Below are positions 1-8,836 of a stretch of DNA of 64,000 nt, one piece after another. The DNA is taken from the NCBI GenBank assembly GCA_018401745.1, contig JAGYJY010000002.1:17498-81497 (forward strand), written 5' to 3'. Both the position numbers and the translations under genes were made by a program. Numbering within the stretch: position 1 is the first letter of the stretch; the number at the start of each line of letters is the position of its first letter. The notes under the pieces were generated by a model that was given only the letters and a program-made list of their open reading frames with translations, was not told the DNA's origin and ran no database searches. The DNA comes from Pirellulales bacterium. GTDB taxonomy: Bacteria > Planctomycetota > Planctomycetia > Pirellulales > UBA1268.

Positions 1-147
1 TCCCTCGCTCCAGGGGCGGCAGCGACGCTCGAACTCGCCGTGCGGCTTCCCGCAGCCGGCCGCTGGAAGAGTGAGGCCCTCCTCACCGGCGATGAGCTCT
101 CCGGCTCGAGCGTCGCTTCCGCTGAAACAACGGCCCTCAACCCGTAG
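1..147 (+). CDS. C-terminal end of an unidentified protein (partial)
   Basis: Frame 1 is open from the first base to a TAG at 145-147 and reads as a plausible protein tail with alternating hydrophobic residues (LELAVRLPAAGRWKSEALL), like the last strands of a beta-sandwich. The N-terminal part lies outside the window, so family and function cannot be named. The next gene starts 182 bases downstream, and nothing recognisable lies in between (148-329). Confidence 0.5.
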   Translation, partial: SLAPGAAATLELAVRLPAAGRWKSEALLTGDELSGSSVASAETTALNP

Positions 148-329
148 CAGCGGGCCTGCTTGCCGCCCGACGGTGCCGCAGAGCGAGGGAGCATTCGGTG
201 CCCCGCAGAAGAGCCGCAACGACCGCAACGGCTGTGCGGATTCTGCAGCGCCGCCTGCCGCCGCGGAAGCCGACCCCTTGATCTGCCGACGTCGACTCCC
301 AGAGGCTCTTTCTCGGCCGAGGGAACGGC

Positions 330-1598
330 ATGCTCGTCTGTTCTGCCAACTGGCTCCTGCCCGACGACAGCCTGTCGCTGCCACCCGTGGCCTGCGAGAT
401 CCAGGCCTTCCGTCGCCGTGTCGACATCCTGGCAGGGCGGGCAGGCTTTCGTTGCGATGGTCGCTACGTTCCTGTCGAGCGGGTCGATCTCGTGCTGGCA
501 GGCGACATGCTCGACACGCTCACGAGCAGGCGATGGCATGCCAGCCTGCGGCCATGGCACGCCACACCAGCGGCTGATCGGGTGATGGCGGAAGTCGCGC
601 AGGGCTGTCTTCGCCAGGGCCGCCGGGCGATCGCCTCCCTGCGACAGCTCTGCCGCAGGGGCGTGCGGGTTCCCTCTGCCACGTCGCTCGCTCGCCCTTC
701 CCGTGAGCGGAGTGTCGCGGTCCCTGTGCGGGTGGTGATCATCGCTGGAGACCGCGATCCCCGCACGGGCCTGGGGGCATTTCCCGCCTCGGCTGCGGAT
801 CCCTGGCAGACCGCATCCTGCACCCGCTGGGGCGATCACGGCGAGGTGTTTGTCACGCATGGGCACAGCCTCGATCCGGCGGCAGCCACCGCAGGCACGA
901 CGGAGCCCCGTGATCCATCACTCGGCGAGAGCCTGGCGGTCGACCTGATCGGGCGATTTCTCGGCAGTCTCGGCGAGCACCTCCAGGGCGTCAGCTGGCG
1001 AGCCCTCGGACGCCTGCTTGCGGCCGCACATCCGCTGGAGCTGCCAGCGGTGCTCTCGACCTGGGTGCAGCAATCTGCGCACAGCTGCCACACCGAGCAG
1101 GTGAACGACCTCTGGAAACGGGCGATTGCCCGGTGGCACCGCGAGGCCCGTCGCGAACCCCCGCAGGTGCTCGGCCTTCCTGTCGACGTGACCGCTCGCC
1201 TGGCTGGCTGGCTGGAAAGCGTTCCGCTGGGCGACGAGCCGGCGACAGCCGCGGCTGATCTCGTGCGATCCCTGACAGCAGATGTTGTTGAGATTCGCTC
1301 ACGACTGCAGACGATGGCTGGCGTGGCCACCGACCTGATCATGCTCGGGCACCCTTCGCAGGCCGAGGTCGCTGCGGGCACGAACGACGACTCCCTCGCC
1401 GTGGTCGGCCTCGGCGGGCCGCCGTCTCTCGGCACGCCAAGTCTGCCGTGTACCGCGGTCTTTGAGCAGGGAGAGCATGCTGGATTGCAGACGGCAACCT
1501 GTGCGGCCCTGTCGCACGGCCAGGCCCAGGGCTACGCCCCGCTGATCGTGGGCGGCGCGGGCCCGGCGGGAATCGTGGATGCGCTGCGGGCAGCCTGA
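330..1598 (+). CDS. Calcineurin-like metallophosphoesterase-related protein
   Basis: A 422-residue protein with spaced motifs resembling a binuclear metallophosphoesterase: LVLAGDMLDTL near residue 55 (GDxxD), VVIIAGDRDP near 135 (in place of GNHD) and VFVTHGHSLDP near 172 (GHxH-like). The Asn of GNHD is replaced by Asp-Arg, so metal binding and catalysis are uncertain. The C-terminal 200 residues show no motif I recognise. The ATG at 330 is preceded by a GAGGGA box at a sensible distance. Substrate unknown; it could be a non-catalytic relative of the family. Confidence 0.6.
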   Translation: MLVCSANWLLPDDSLSLPPVACEIQAFRRRVDILAGRAGFRCDGRYVPVERVDLVLAGDMLDTLTSRRWHASLRPWHATPAADRVMAEVAQGCLRQGRRAIASLRQLCRRGVRVPSATSLARPSRERSVAVPVRVVIIAGDRDPRTGLGAFPASAADPWQTASCTRWGDHGEVFVTHGHSLDPAAATAGTTEPRDPSLGESLAVDLIGRFLGSLGEHLQGVSWRALGRLLAAAHPLELPAVLSTWVQQSAHSCHTEQVNDLWKRAIARWHREARREPPQVLGLPVDVTARLAGWLESVPLGDEPATAAADLVRSLTADVVEIRSRLQTMAGVATDLIMLGHPSQAEVAAGTNDDSLAVVGLGGPPSLGTPSLPCTAVFEQGEHAGLQTATCAALSHGQAQGYAPLIVGGAGPAGIVDALRAA

Positions 1599-1640
1599 GC
1601 TGCCACGCTCGGGGCGGCGGCATCTGCTACCCTGCGGATC

Positions 1641-2399
1641 ATGAAATGCCGGCAGATCACCCAGCTGACCACCACCTGCAGCGACCTTGCAGCCGCCGAG
1701 CGGCTGGTTGCCCTCGTCGTTGAAAAAAGGCTCGCCGCCTGCGGGCAGATCGACCCAACCGTGCACAGCCGGTACCACTGGCAGGGCGGCGTGGAAGTCG
1801 ACACGGAGTGCCGCTGCACCTTCAAGACATCGCAGGCACTGGCTGAGGTCTGCGGCGACTTCATCCTCGCGGAGCATGCCTACGAGACACCAGAGCTGAT
1901 TGTGACCACGGTGTCGGCCTCAGAGGCCTACGCCGAGTGGATCGAGGCGAGTGTCGTGCCCCCAGCAACCCGCTACCGCTTCGATATTCGGCTGCATCAC
2001 CGCCCGTCTGCTGCAGGGGAAGGCCCGGCCATCGATGCCGTGGGAGACCGCCTCCCCACCATTGCCGTCTCTGCCGGCGGCCAGGCGGAGCCGATGGGCA
2101 TCGCATTTGATGCGGCCCTGGAGGCAATCGGCAGGCTGCCAGCCTGTTTCATCGAGCCCGATGGCGCCATCCTCTGGACGGGCAGCGACGCCCACGGCCG
2201 CTGGCAGGTCGACGGCAACCTCTACGATCGGGGCGGCCAGGTCGTGTTTGCCGCACTTTCAGGCAGCTGCCCTGAGGCCGAGTTTGACCGGCTCCTTGCC
2301 TGCTTCGGCTGGCCCGCGGAGCCGGTGATGATGGAACTTGTGCGGGCCGCGGCGTTTGTGGAGGAGGAGGTTTTTCGCCGGCACGCCTCCCGCGGCTGA
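1641..2399 (+). CDS. cutA: CutA1-like divalent-ion tolerance domain fused to a C-terminal extension
   Basis: Residues 1-105 match the CutA1 fold: an N-terminal TTCSDLAAAERLVALVVEKR helix region, the RLAACGQI stretch, the YHWQGGVEVDTE strand pair and the terminal YAEWIEASV that packs in the trimer. CutA1 is normally about 105-115 residues; this protein has 252. The extra 140 residues contain GRWQVDGNLYDRGGQV and a C-terminal helix and match nothing I know. CutA1 proteins form trimers and have been linked to copper tolerance, but their biochemical role is unsettled. No ribosome site is visible; a TACCCT box at 1628-1633 lies 7 bases from the ATG, so a leaderless mRNA is possible. Confidence 0.75.
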   Translation: MKCRQITQLTTTCSDLAAAERLVALVVEKRLAACGQIDPTVHSRYHWQGGVEVDTECRCTFKTSQALAEVCGDFILAEHAYETPELIVTTVSASEAYAEWIEASVVPPATRYRFDIRLHHRPSAAGEGPAIDAVGDRLPTIAVSAGGQAEPMGIAFDAALEAIGRLPACFIEPDGAILWTGSDAHGRWQVDGNLYDRGGQVVFAALSGSCPEAEFDRLLACFGWPAEPVMMELVRAAAFVEEEVFRRHASRG

Positions 2400-2526
2400 T
2401 GCCTGTTCTCCGCCGCTGGCAGCAGGAAAAGTGGCGAGCCGGCCTGCTTGTGGCCGATGAGCCTGGCGGGGACGCGTTATAGTGATTGGGGTGACCGTCT
2501 GGCTTGTTCCGACTGGAGATAGCGAC

Positions 2527-3669
2527 ATGTCTCGGGTTTCGCACGGCTTCCGTTCAGGTCTCTTCTCAGCACGTCGCGTTCGCGTGGTGGCAGGTCCGGC
2601 TGCCTGCTGCCTCGCCGCAGTGATCAGCACCGCGTCGGTCTCTGCCGACACGCCGCTCTCGCGTGACTTCATGGGCTCGGGGATGCACGCCTACCACGCA
2701 GGCAGCTTCCAGCAGAGCATCGACGACCTCACGGCCGCCATCGAGGCTGGCTGTCAGGATCCCCGGGCCTACTACTTCAGGGCACTCTCGCTCCTCGAGC
2801 AGGGCCGCGAGGACGAAGCGGTCGCAGACATGCAAGAAGGAGCGCTGCTGGAGTCGGGCGGGCCAGGCGGCATCGTGGTCGGCCGCTCGCTCGAACGGGT
2901 TCAGGGCGGGCAACGGCTGATGCTCGAACGCTACCGCCGGCGGGCCCTGATTGAGCAGCAGGCTCGCGACCAGCGTCGGATCGAACAGCGATACACCGAC
3001 CTGATCGAAAGCGAGCCGGAGCGGCTCCGCCAGCGAAGGCCTGAGCCGGTCCGCTCGCCTGCCGCCGCGACCTCACCGTCCGCCGCTCCCGCCGCGGCGG
3101 CAACGCCCACGCCTCCCCCGGCCGCCGCAGGATCGGCCGATCCTTTCGCCGATCCCACCACGCCGGCTGGCGGCGCACCGATGAATGAGCCCGGCGGTGA
3201 CGATCCCTTTGCGGCTCCAGGCGACGATCCGTTTGGTGGCACCACGCCGCCGGCCGGTGATGATCCGTTCGGTGACGATCCCTTCGGCGGCAATGCAGCC
3301 GGCGGCGGCGACGAGGCCGACCCATTCGCCACACCGCCGCGAGCCCCAGCGACACCGACGGCCCCTGCGACACCACCTGGCGGAGCCACACCTGCCGATG
3401 AGAGCGGTGACGGCATCTTCGACGACCCGTTTGGTGATGCATCCGCTGGCGGAAACCGGCCACTGGGCAGTGCCGGGATCGGCGATCAGGTGGATCAGCA
3501 GGACGAATCGCTCGCTGCTGAAGCCGACGACGTTTTCGACCAGCGGGATGCGCAAGAGGAGATGGAGGCTGCCGAAGTCGGCGATGCCCTCGATCAGCGG
3601 GATCAGCAGCAGGAACGGGATGCCGCTGCCGGCGAGGGCGGTGCCCTGGTTGAGCCGATCTTTGAGTGA
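2527..3669 (+). CDS. Exported TPR protein with repeated DPF motifs
   Basis: A 380-residue protein. A basic N-terminus and a hydrophobic stretch ending near Ala-Asp-Thr-Pro (about residue 26) look like a signal peptide. Residues 35-100 form a TPR-like helix pair (YHAGSFQQSIDDLTAAIEAG, then YYFRALSLLEQGREDEAVAD). The Pro/Ala/Gly-rich linker that follows holds seven DPF tripeptides, mostly as GDDPFG or ADPFA, and the acidic C-terminus repeats D(Q/D)(R/Q)D segments. GGAG at 2514-2517 fits the ATG at 2527 better than an in-frame start 45 bases upstream. A TATAGT box (2478-2483) could be its -10. Probably a scaffold or binding protein; function unknown. Confidence 0.65.
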   Translation: MSRVSHGFRSGLFSARRVRVVAGPAACCLAAVISTASVSADTPLSRDFMGSGMHAYHAGSFQQSIDDLTAAIEAGCQDPRAYYFRALSLLEQGREDEAVADMQEGALLESGGPGGIVVGRSLERVQGGQRLMLERYRRRALIEQQARDQRRIEQRYTDLIESEPERLRQRRPEPVRSPAAATSPSAAPAAAATPTPPPAAAGSADPFADPTTPAGGAPMNEPGGDDPFAAPGDDPFGGTTPPAGDDPFGDDPFGGNAAGGGDEADPFATPPRAPATPTAPATPPGGATPADESGDGIFDDPFGDASAGGNRPLGSAGIGDQVDQQDESLAAEADDVFDQRDAQEEMEAAEVGDALDQRDQQQERDAAAGEGGALVEPIFE

Positions 3670-3717
3670 GGCTCAGCCGCGTCGGGCGTGGTGACACGGG
3701 CAACGCCGTCGCGGCTC

Positions 3718-5075
3718 TCAGCCAGCCGGCGTCAGGGCGTTGGTGGCCCGCTCGATCGCATCGTGAGCTGCAGCCTGATCGGCAGCTTCCGCCACGATTC
3801 GCACGATCGGTTCGGTGTTGCTCGCCCGCACGAGCACCCAGGTGGTGCCCTCATCAAGCCGGAGGCCATCAAGCCGGGAGGCGGTTGCCTCCGGAAAGGC
3901 CGCGGCAATCCTGTCGAGCGCAGCGGCCAAGCCCGGGCCGCGAGCCTCAGCCCCCAGCGATACTTTTGTCTTGAGCATCACCCGCTGCGGCAGGCCAGCC
4001 GCCAGGCTCGCCACGGAGACAAGCGTGCCTGAGCCGCACATTCGCTCAAGCACCAGCGCCATGCCCACGATGCTGTCGCGAACGAGCACGACGTTCGGGT
4101 CGATCACCCCACCGTTGCCCTCGCCTCCGATCACGGCATTGTGGGCGAGCATCTGGTCGACAACGTTGGCCTCCCCCACGGCGGAGACATGGCAGTCGAT
4201 GCCCCGCTGCTGGGCGATGGCAGCCGTCATGCCACTGGTGGAGCAGTTGACCACGATCGGCCCGGGGTCTTTTCCAACACGGCTTCAACAGCCAGCGGCA
4301 GCGTCGCCTCCTCACCGATGAAGCGGCCATCGGCGGTGGCAATCGCCAGCCGATCCGCATCGGGATCCTGAAAAAAGCCGACATCTGCCCCGCAGGCGGC
4401 GATCTGCGGCAGCATGCCAGCGAGGTTTTCTTCGGTCGGCTCGGGCGTGTGTTCAAACTGGCCATCCGGTGTTGCCCCAGCGATGGTCGCCTCCAGGCCA
4501 AGGGCCTCAAACAGCAGGCGGGCTGCACAGCTGCCAGCCCCGTGGCCAGCGTCGAGCCAGACCCGCGGCCTCACACGGCGAATCGCCTCCACATCCACTC
4601 GGGCCAGCACCCGCTGCACATGGACCGGAGCTCCGTCGACCTGCCTGCGGCCGCCCGGGGAGGCCGCCGCGGGGAGTGGGCTAGGCTCGTGAAACCGTGC
4701 GAGCACCACCCGGCCGGCCTCGGCGGTGAGCACCCGGCCGGCGGCAGAAAAGAGCTTCATGCCGTTGTACTGCGGGGGGTTGTGGCTGGCGGAAATCTGA
4801 ATGCCACCGGCAGCCTGATGCTCCTCCACAAGCACGCCGACAGTCGGCGTGGCAGCCACGCCCGCATCGAGCACCTCCCGGCCAGCCGCCATCACGGCAG
4901 CCGCAATCGCATCGGCAAACATGCCGCCGCTGGCCCGGCCATCGCGGCCGATCACGATCCCGCCCGGGGGCAGCGTGGCGAGAAAAGCCTCGGCATACCG
5001 CACGGCCACCTCAGGCGTGAGCGATGTCCCCACGATGCCTCGCAGCCCAGAAACACTGACGATCAGTTCATCCAT
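3718..5075 (-). CDS. glmM: Phosphoglucosamine mutase (frameshifted in this sequence)
   Basis: Interconverts glucosamine-6-P and glucosamine-1-P for UDP-GlcNAc, feeding peptidoglycan and lipopolysaccharide. The first part (5075 to about 4265) has the VSGLRGIVG start, the phosphoserine loop ISASHNPPQYNGMK and the metal loop DPDADRLA. The rest (to 3718) continues in another frame with the sugar loop GGEGNGGVID and the phosphate loop RASNTEPIVR. The frames join where AVLEKTPG should run into PIVVNCSTSGMT, within a C4-G3 run near 4258-4268; one missing base restores a 452-residue protein of normal family length. A GAGGA box precedes the ATG. Divergent from the pgm-like gene. Phosphomannomutase activity cannot be excluded. 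Confidence 0.85.
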
Positions 5076-5168
5076 CTGCGTGCATCCTCATGTGCCATGC
5101 CAGCGGCTTCTCTGCATTTGCGAAGCCCACCACCAACTCCGCGGTTCCCGCGGCCGGTGGGGGGGCAG

Positions 5169-5174
5169 TATAAA
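5169..5174 (+). promoter_or_regulatory. Possible -10 box for the phosphohexomutase gene
   Basis: TATAAA lies in the 160-base gap between the divergent glmM and pgm-like genes, about 60 bases before the latter's ATG. No convincing -35 box was found at 16-18 bases, so this is only a candidate. Confidence 0.3.
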
Positions 5175-5235
5175 CACGTCCGCCGCAGCCAAGACACCGC
5201 CGCTGCTGCCCACCAGACACCATGCAGGAGCCCCT

Positions 5236-7089
5236 ATGGCCGCCACCCCCGAGCGACTCACCGCGATTGACGCTGCCCACACCGCCGGCCGACTGACCGA
5301 GCACTCCGCCAAGGTGATCCGCGAGTGGCTCACCCTGCCACAGTTTTCGGCCTTCGCCGATGATCTGGGCCAGCGGATCGATCAGCAGCTCTGGCAGGAG
5401 CTCGACGACGCCTACTGGACGGTGATCCCCTTCGGCACCGGCGGCCGCCGCGGCACGATGTACCCAGTCGGCTGCAACGTGATCAACGACCGCACGATCG
5501 GCGAGAGCGCCCAGGGACTCGCCGACTACGTCGGCAGCGTGGTGCCGGCAGGTACAACGCCCACCTGCACGATCGCCTACGACACCCGCCACCGCTCCGA
5601 ACACTTCGCCAAGCTCTGCAGCGAGGTGCTGCTCGCAGCCGGCTTCAAGATCTTCTTTCTGCGGGGCTTCCGCAGCACGCCCGAGCTCTCCTACGGCGTG
5701 AGGCACACCCAGAGCGACTGTGGCATCATGGTCACCGCCAGCCACAACCCGCCAAGCGACAACGCGGTGAAGGTCTACTGGGCCGGTGGCGTGCAGGTGC
5801 TCCCGCCGCACGACCGGGGCATCATCGACCGGGTGATGAATGTGGTCGATGTGGCGCGAAGCGACTTCGCAGCGGGTGTGGCCGATGGCCGCGTGCGGTT
5901 TGTGGAAGCTGAGATCGACCCCGCGTTTGTCGCCGCCGTGCTTGAACAGTCGACACCGGGCAGCCGAGACGTCTCGGTGCTCTACACGCCTCTGCACGGC
6001 GTGGGAGCCTCGGCAGTCGTGCCGGTGCTTGCTGGAGCAGGCTTCGCGCAGGTGCGGCTCTACGGCCCGCAGGAGACGCCCGATGGCGACTTCCCCAACG
6101 TGCCCGGGCATGTGGCCAACCCGGAAAACCCGGCGGTGCTTGCAGGGGCGATCGAGGAGGCCCAGGCGGCCGGTGACGACCTCGTGCTCGCCAGCGACCC
6201 CGACTGCGACCGGCTCGGCGCTGCTGCCCCGCTCACCCTCGACGCAGGCAGCGGCTGGGACACCTTCACTGGCAACCAGCTCGGGGCGTTGCTCGCCGAC
6301 TGGACACTCACGACGCGAGCCCGCTGCGGCAAGGCCGCCGCGACCGACCGAGTGATCACCACGATCGTGACCAGCGGCCTCGTGCGGCGAGTCGCCGAGC
6401 ATCACGGCATCCGGGCGATCGACAACCTGCTCGTGGGCTTCAAGTGGATCGGCCAGCGGATCGACGCGATCGGCCCGGAGCACTTTGCCTTCGGCTGCGA
6501 GGAGTCACACGGCTACCTCGCCGGCACGCACGTTCGCGACAAAGACGCTGCGGTTGCGGCGCTGCTGCTCGCTGAGATGGTGGCGAGCCTCAAGGCCGAG
6601 GGCCGCTCTCTGCACCAGCACCTCGACGGCCTCTTCGCGGCCCACGGCTGCCACCTCGAGCGACAGGTCTCGATCGCCCTGCCAGGCGCGGCGGGCATGG
6701 ACCGCATGAAGGAGATCATGGCAGGCCTCCGCGACAGTCCGCCCTCGGCGATTGCCGGCCTCACCGTCAGCCGCGGCCGCGACTACGCCTCCCTCACAGC
6801 ACGCATGCCCGACGGCACTACCGCAGCCATCGACGGCACGGCGGGTGACGTGATGATCTTCGATCTCGGCGATGCCCCGGCCGGCTGGCAGCCCTCCGAG
6901 CCCAATCAGTTTCCGCCGCTGGCCAATGCGGTGGCGGCTCGGCCGTCGGGCACCGAGCCCAAGATCAAGTTCTACCTCTTCACCGCCGCCCCCCCCTGCA
7001 GTCCCGCGGAGCTTCCCGCCATCAAGCAGCAGCTCGCCGAGCGGCTCGACGCGATGGAGCACGAGCTGCGTGCGGTTGTGGGTGTGTGA
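5236..7089 (+). CDS. Phosphoglucomutase/phosphomannomutase, alpha-D-phosphohexomutase family
   Basis: A 617-residue enzyme moving phosphate between C1 and C6 of a hexose (glucose or mannose), linking glycogen and cell-envelope sugar pools. All four family loops are present: phosphoserine MVTASHNPPSDNAVKVY near residue 170, metal ASDPDCDRLG near 320, sugar-binding FGCEESHGYLAG near 420 and phosphate-binding ARPSGTEPKIKFY near 575. The length and the 60-residue N-terminal extension fit the PGM2-like subgroup. CAGGAG lies just before the ATG at 5236; an open frame further upstream crosses glmM and is not coding. With glmM next door and a glucan phosphorylase at 16.6-18.8 kb it fits glucose-1-P metabolism. 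Confidence 0.9.
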   Translation: MAATPERLTAIDAAHTAGRLTEHSAKVIREWLTLPQFSAFADDLGQRIDQQLWQELDDAYWTVIPFGTGGRRGTMYPVGCNVINDRTIGESAQGLADYVGSVVPAGTTPTCTIAYDTRHRSEHFAKLCSEVLLAAGFKIFFLRGFRSTPELSYGVRHTQSDCGIMVTASHNPPSDNAVKVYWAGGVQVLPPHDRGIIDRVMNVVDVARSDFAAGVADGRVRFVEAEIDPAFVAAVLEQSTPGSRDVSVLYTPLHGVGASAVVPVLAGAGFAQVRLYGPQETPDGDFPNVPGHVANPENPAVLAGAIEEAQAAGDDLVLASDPDCDRLGAAAPLTLDAGSGWDTFTGNQLGALLADWTLTTRARCGKAAATDRVITTIVTSGLVRRVAEHHGIRAIDNLLVGFKWIGQRIDAIGPEHFAFGCEESHGYLAGTHVRDKDAAVAALLLAEMVASLKAEGRSLHQHLDGLFAAHGCHLERQVSIALPGAAGMDRMKEIMAGLRDSPPSAIAGLTVSRGRDYASLTARMPDGTTAAIDGTAGDVMIFDLGDAPAGWQPSEPNQFPPLANAVAARPSGTEPKIKFYLFTAAPPCSPAELPAIKQQLAERLDAMEHELRAVVGV

Positions 7090-7289
7090 GGAACCCCGCG
7101 GCGCGGCCTCGCGAGGCTGCTCCATGCGGAAAGCTCGCTTCTCAGAGGGGGCTCGGGCCGGGTGATCCTCGGCAGATTCGCGCCGATTCTTTACTTGGCT
7201 CTGATGAAGTTTTGCAGCCGATTCAGCCGAACCGTAAGAGATGGCGCGAGGTGACCGCCAGCGCATCTGTGTGACCAGGAGACCACCGA

Positions 7290-7679
7290 GTGGCCAAACA
7301 GGTTCGGCAGGCAGCGGTGATTGCTATGAAGAATGGGAGAGTCTGCCTGATCACGACGAGCAGTGGGAAGCGATGGCTGGTGCCTAAAGGCAATCGGCAA
7401 GCCGGCTGCGACCTCCGTGAGACCGCTGCTCGTGAAGCCTGGGAGGAAGCAGGGCTGGTGGGCCGAGTGAAGAGCCAGCCGCTGGGAACCTACCAGTTCG
7501 TGAAGCTTGGCTGCCCCCATAAGGTGGTCGTCTTCAGAATGCAGGTCACGGAAGCGAAGCGGAAATGGCCTGAACGGCACAAACGGCGGCGACGATGGCT
7601 GCGGCCAACCAAGGCAAGCACCCGAATCGACCATGCGGAGTTGCGGGCGATTATTGCAAGTGCTGTTCGAGCGGCTTAA
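7290..7679 (+). CDS. Nudix hydrolase
   Basis: A small protein of 129 residues with a complete Nudix box (from GNRQAGCDLRETAAREAW through EEAGLVG, residues 34-58), preceded by KRWLVPKG, a spacing typical of diphosphoinositol-polyphosphate/Ap(n)A-type Nudix enzymes. It should hydrolyse a nucleoside or inositol diphosphate-linked substrate using Mg2+. The start is GTG at 7290. The C-terminus is very basic (KRKWPERHKRRRRWLRP). It precedes a CHAD gene by 108 bases in the same direction; CHAD domains bind polyphosphate, which suggests a shared role in polyphosphate or inositol pyrophosphate turnover (inference). Confidence 0.85.
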   Translation: MAKQVRQAAVIAMKNGRVCLITTSSGKRWLVPKGNRQAGCDLRETAAREAWEEAGLVGRVKSQPLGTYQFVKLGCPHKVVVFRMQVTEAKRKWPERHKRRRRWLRPTKASTRIDHAELRAIIASAVRAA

Positions 7680-7787
7680 CGCTGGCAAGCCCCCAGGGGT
7701 GCCCGCATGGGGGCCCCTAGGGGTGCGAGGTGCAACAGGGTGTGCGGCCGGAGTGTCCAGACCGCAAACGTTCACGGAGGACGACAG

Positions 7788-8810
7788 ATGACAAAGGAAA
7801 CAGCCACTCGACGGCCTGCTGATCTGCATGTTTTGACGCCCGTTTCGGATGCCGCGCGACGCGTGATCTCACTTCGGCTCGAGGCGGTGCGGGACTGCAT
7901 CGGACGGGCCATCCGCGATCGGGAAGATCGTCGGCAAAATATCCATGCCCTGCGAGTGGCAACCAGGCGGGCAACAGCTGCTGTCGATATCTTTCGTGAC
8001 TGCCTTCCCAAGCGGGTTCACAAAGAGGTGCGAGCCCATCTGCGATCATTGCGACGGGCTGTCGGCGCTGCCCGTGATTGGGATGTACTCCTTCAGCATC
8101 TCACCAAGGCTGCCAAGCGGGCCGATGATTCCGACCGTCCCACCTACGACATGCTGCATGGCTATGCCCTCGCGCATCGCATTCCAGCCCAACAGCAGCT
8201 GGAGGTGGCCTGCCCTGACTATCCCTTTGGCTTCGATCGACTTCTCGCTCGCTCTGTTGCTGCCGTTGGCTGGCGACAGGAATCACAGCCAACACTGGGA
8301 AGTTTTACTCGGCCGCTGATCAGTGTCCTTGTCGACGACCTCAACACCCTGGCGGCGCGGGGCGACGGTGATTGGGAGATGCTTCATGAGGTCCGGATTG
8401 CCGCCAAGCGGCTCCGGTATTCCCTGGAGGTGGTGGAAGACTGCTTCGGCCCTTCCCTTGAAGCCCACCTGGCTCCATCACTGACTCGCCTGCAGGAAGT
8501 CCTTGGGACAGTCAACGACAGCTTCAACGCCTCGATGCTGTTACGACAGATCGTGGAAGGCATGTCCGACTCCGTGCCCGGCATGGCCAACCGGTACGCT
8601 CCGCTCATCGAGCGGATGATCGCTGAGCATGAGGAGCGGATGCGTGACGGCCGCGAGCTCTACCGAGCCTGGCTTACCGCCTGGAATGGCGTCGAGATGC
8701 AGGATGCCCTGCTGACAGTCTGCCCAGATCTGCCATCGCGCGACTGCAGGGGAATCGTCGCCACCGGGCCGGCCCCCCTCGCCCCAGTCCCGCTGGGCAA
8801 GACCGCCTGA
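7788..8810 (+). CDS. CHAD domain protein
   Basis: A 340-residue all-helical protein with the two conserved histidine/arginine repeats of CHAD domains: NIHALRVATRRATAAVDIFR near residue 45 and LHEVRIAAKRLRYSLEVVED near 200. CHAD domains form a basic pore that binds inorganic polyphosphate and are often found beside CYTH, Nudix or SixA-type genes. There is no CYTH domain here, so a binding or targeting role is more likely than catalysis. GGAGG at 7776-7780 supports the ATG at 7788. Probably cotranscribed with the upstream Nudix gene. Confidence 0.85.
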   Translation: MTKETATRRPADLHVLTPVSDAARRVISLRLEAVRDCIGRAIRDREDRRQNIHALRVATRRATAAVDIFRDCLPKRVHKEVRAHLRSLRRAVGAARDWDVLLQHLTKAAKRADDSDRPTYDMLHGYALAHRIPAQQQLEVACPDYPFGFDRLLARSVAAVGWRQESQPTLGSFTRPLISVLVDDLNTLAARGDGDWEMLHEVRIAAKRLRYSLEVVEDCFGPSLEAHLAPSLTRLQEVLGTVNDSFNASMLLRQIVEGMSDSVPGMANRYAPLIERMIAEHEERMRDGRELYRAWLTAWNGVEMQDALLTVCPDLPSRDCRGIVATGPAPLAPVPLGKTA

Positions 8811-8836
8811 AAGACGAACGGCGGGCGGGCCTGGCG

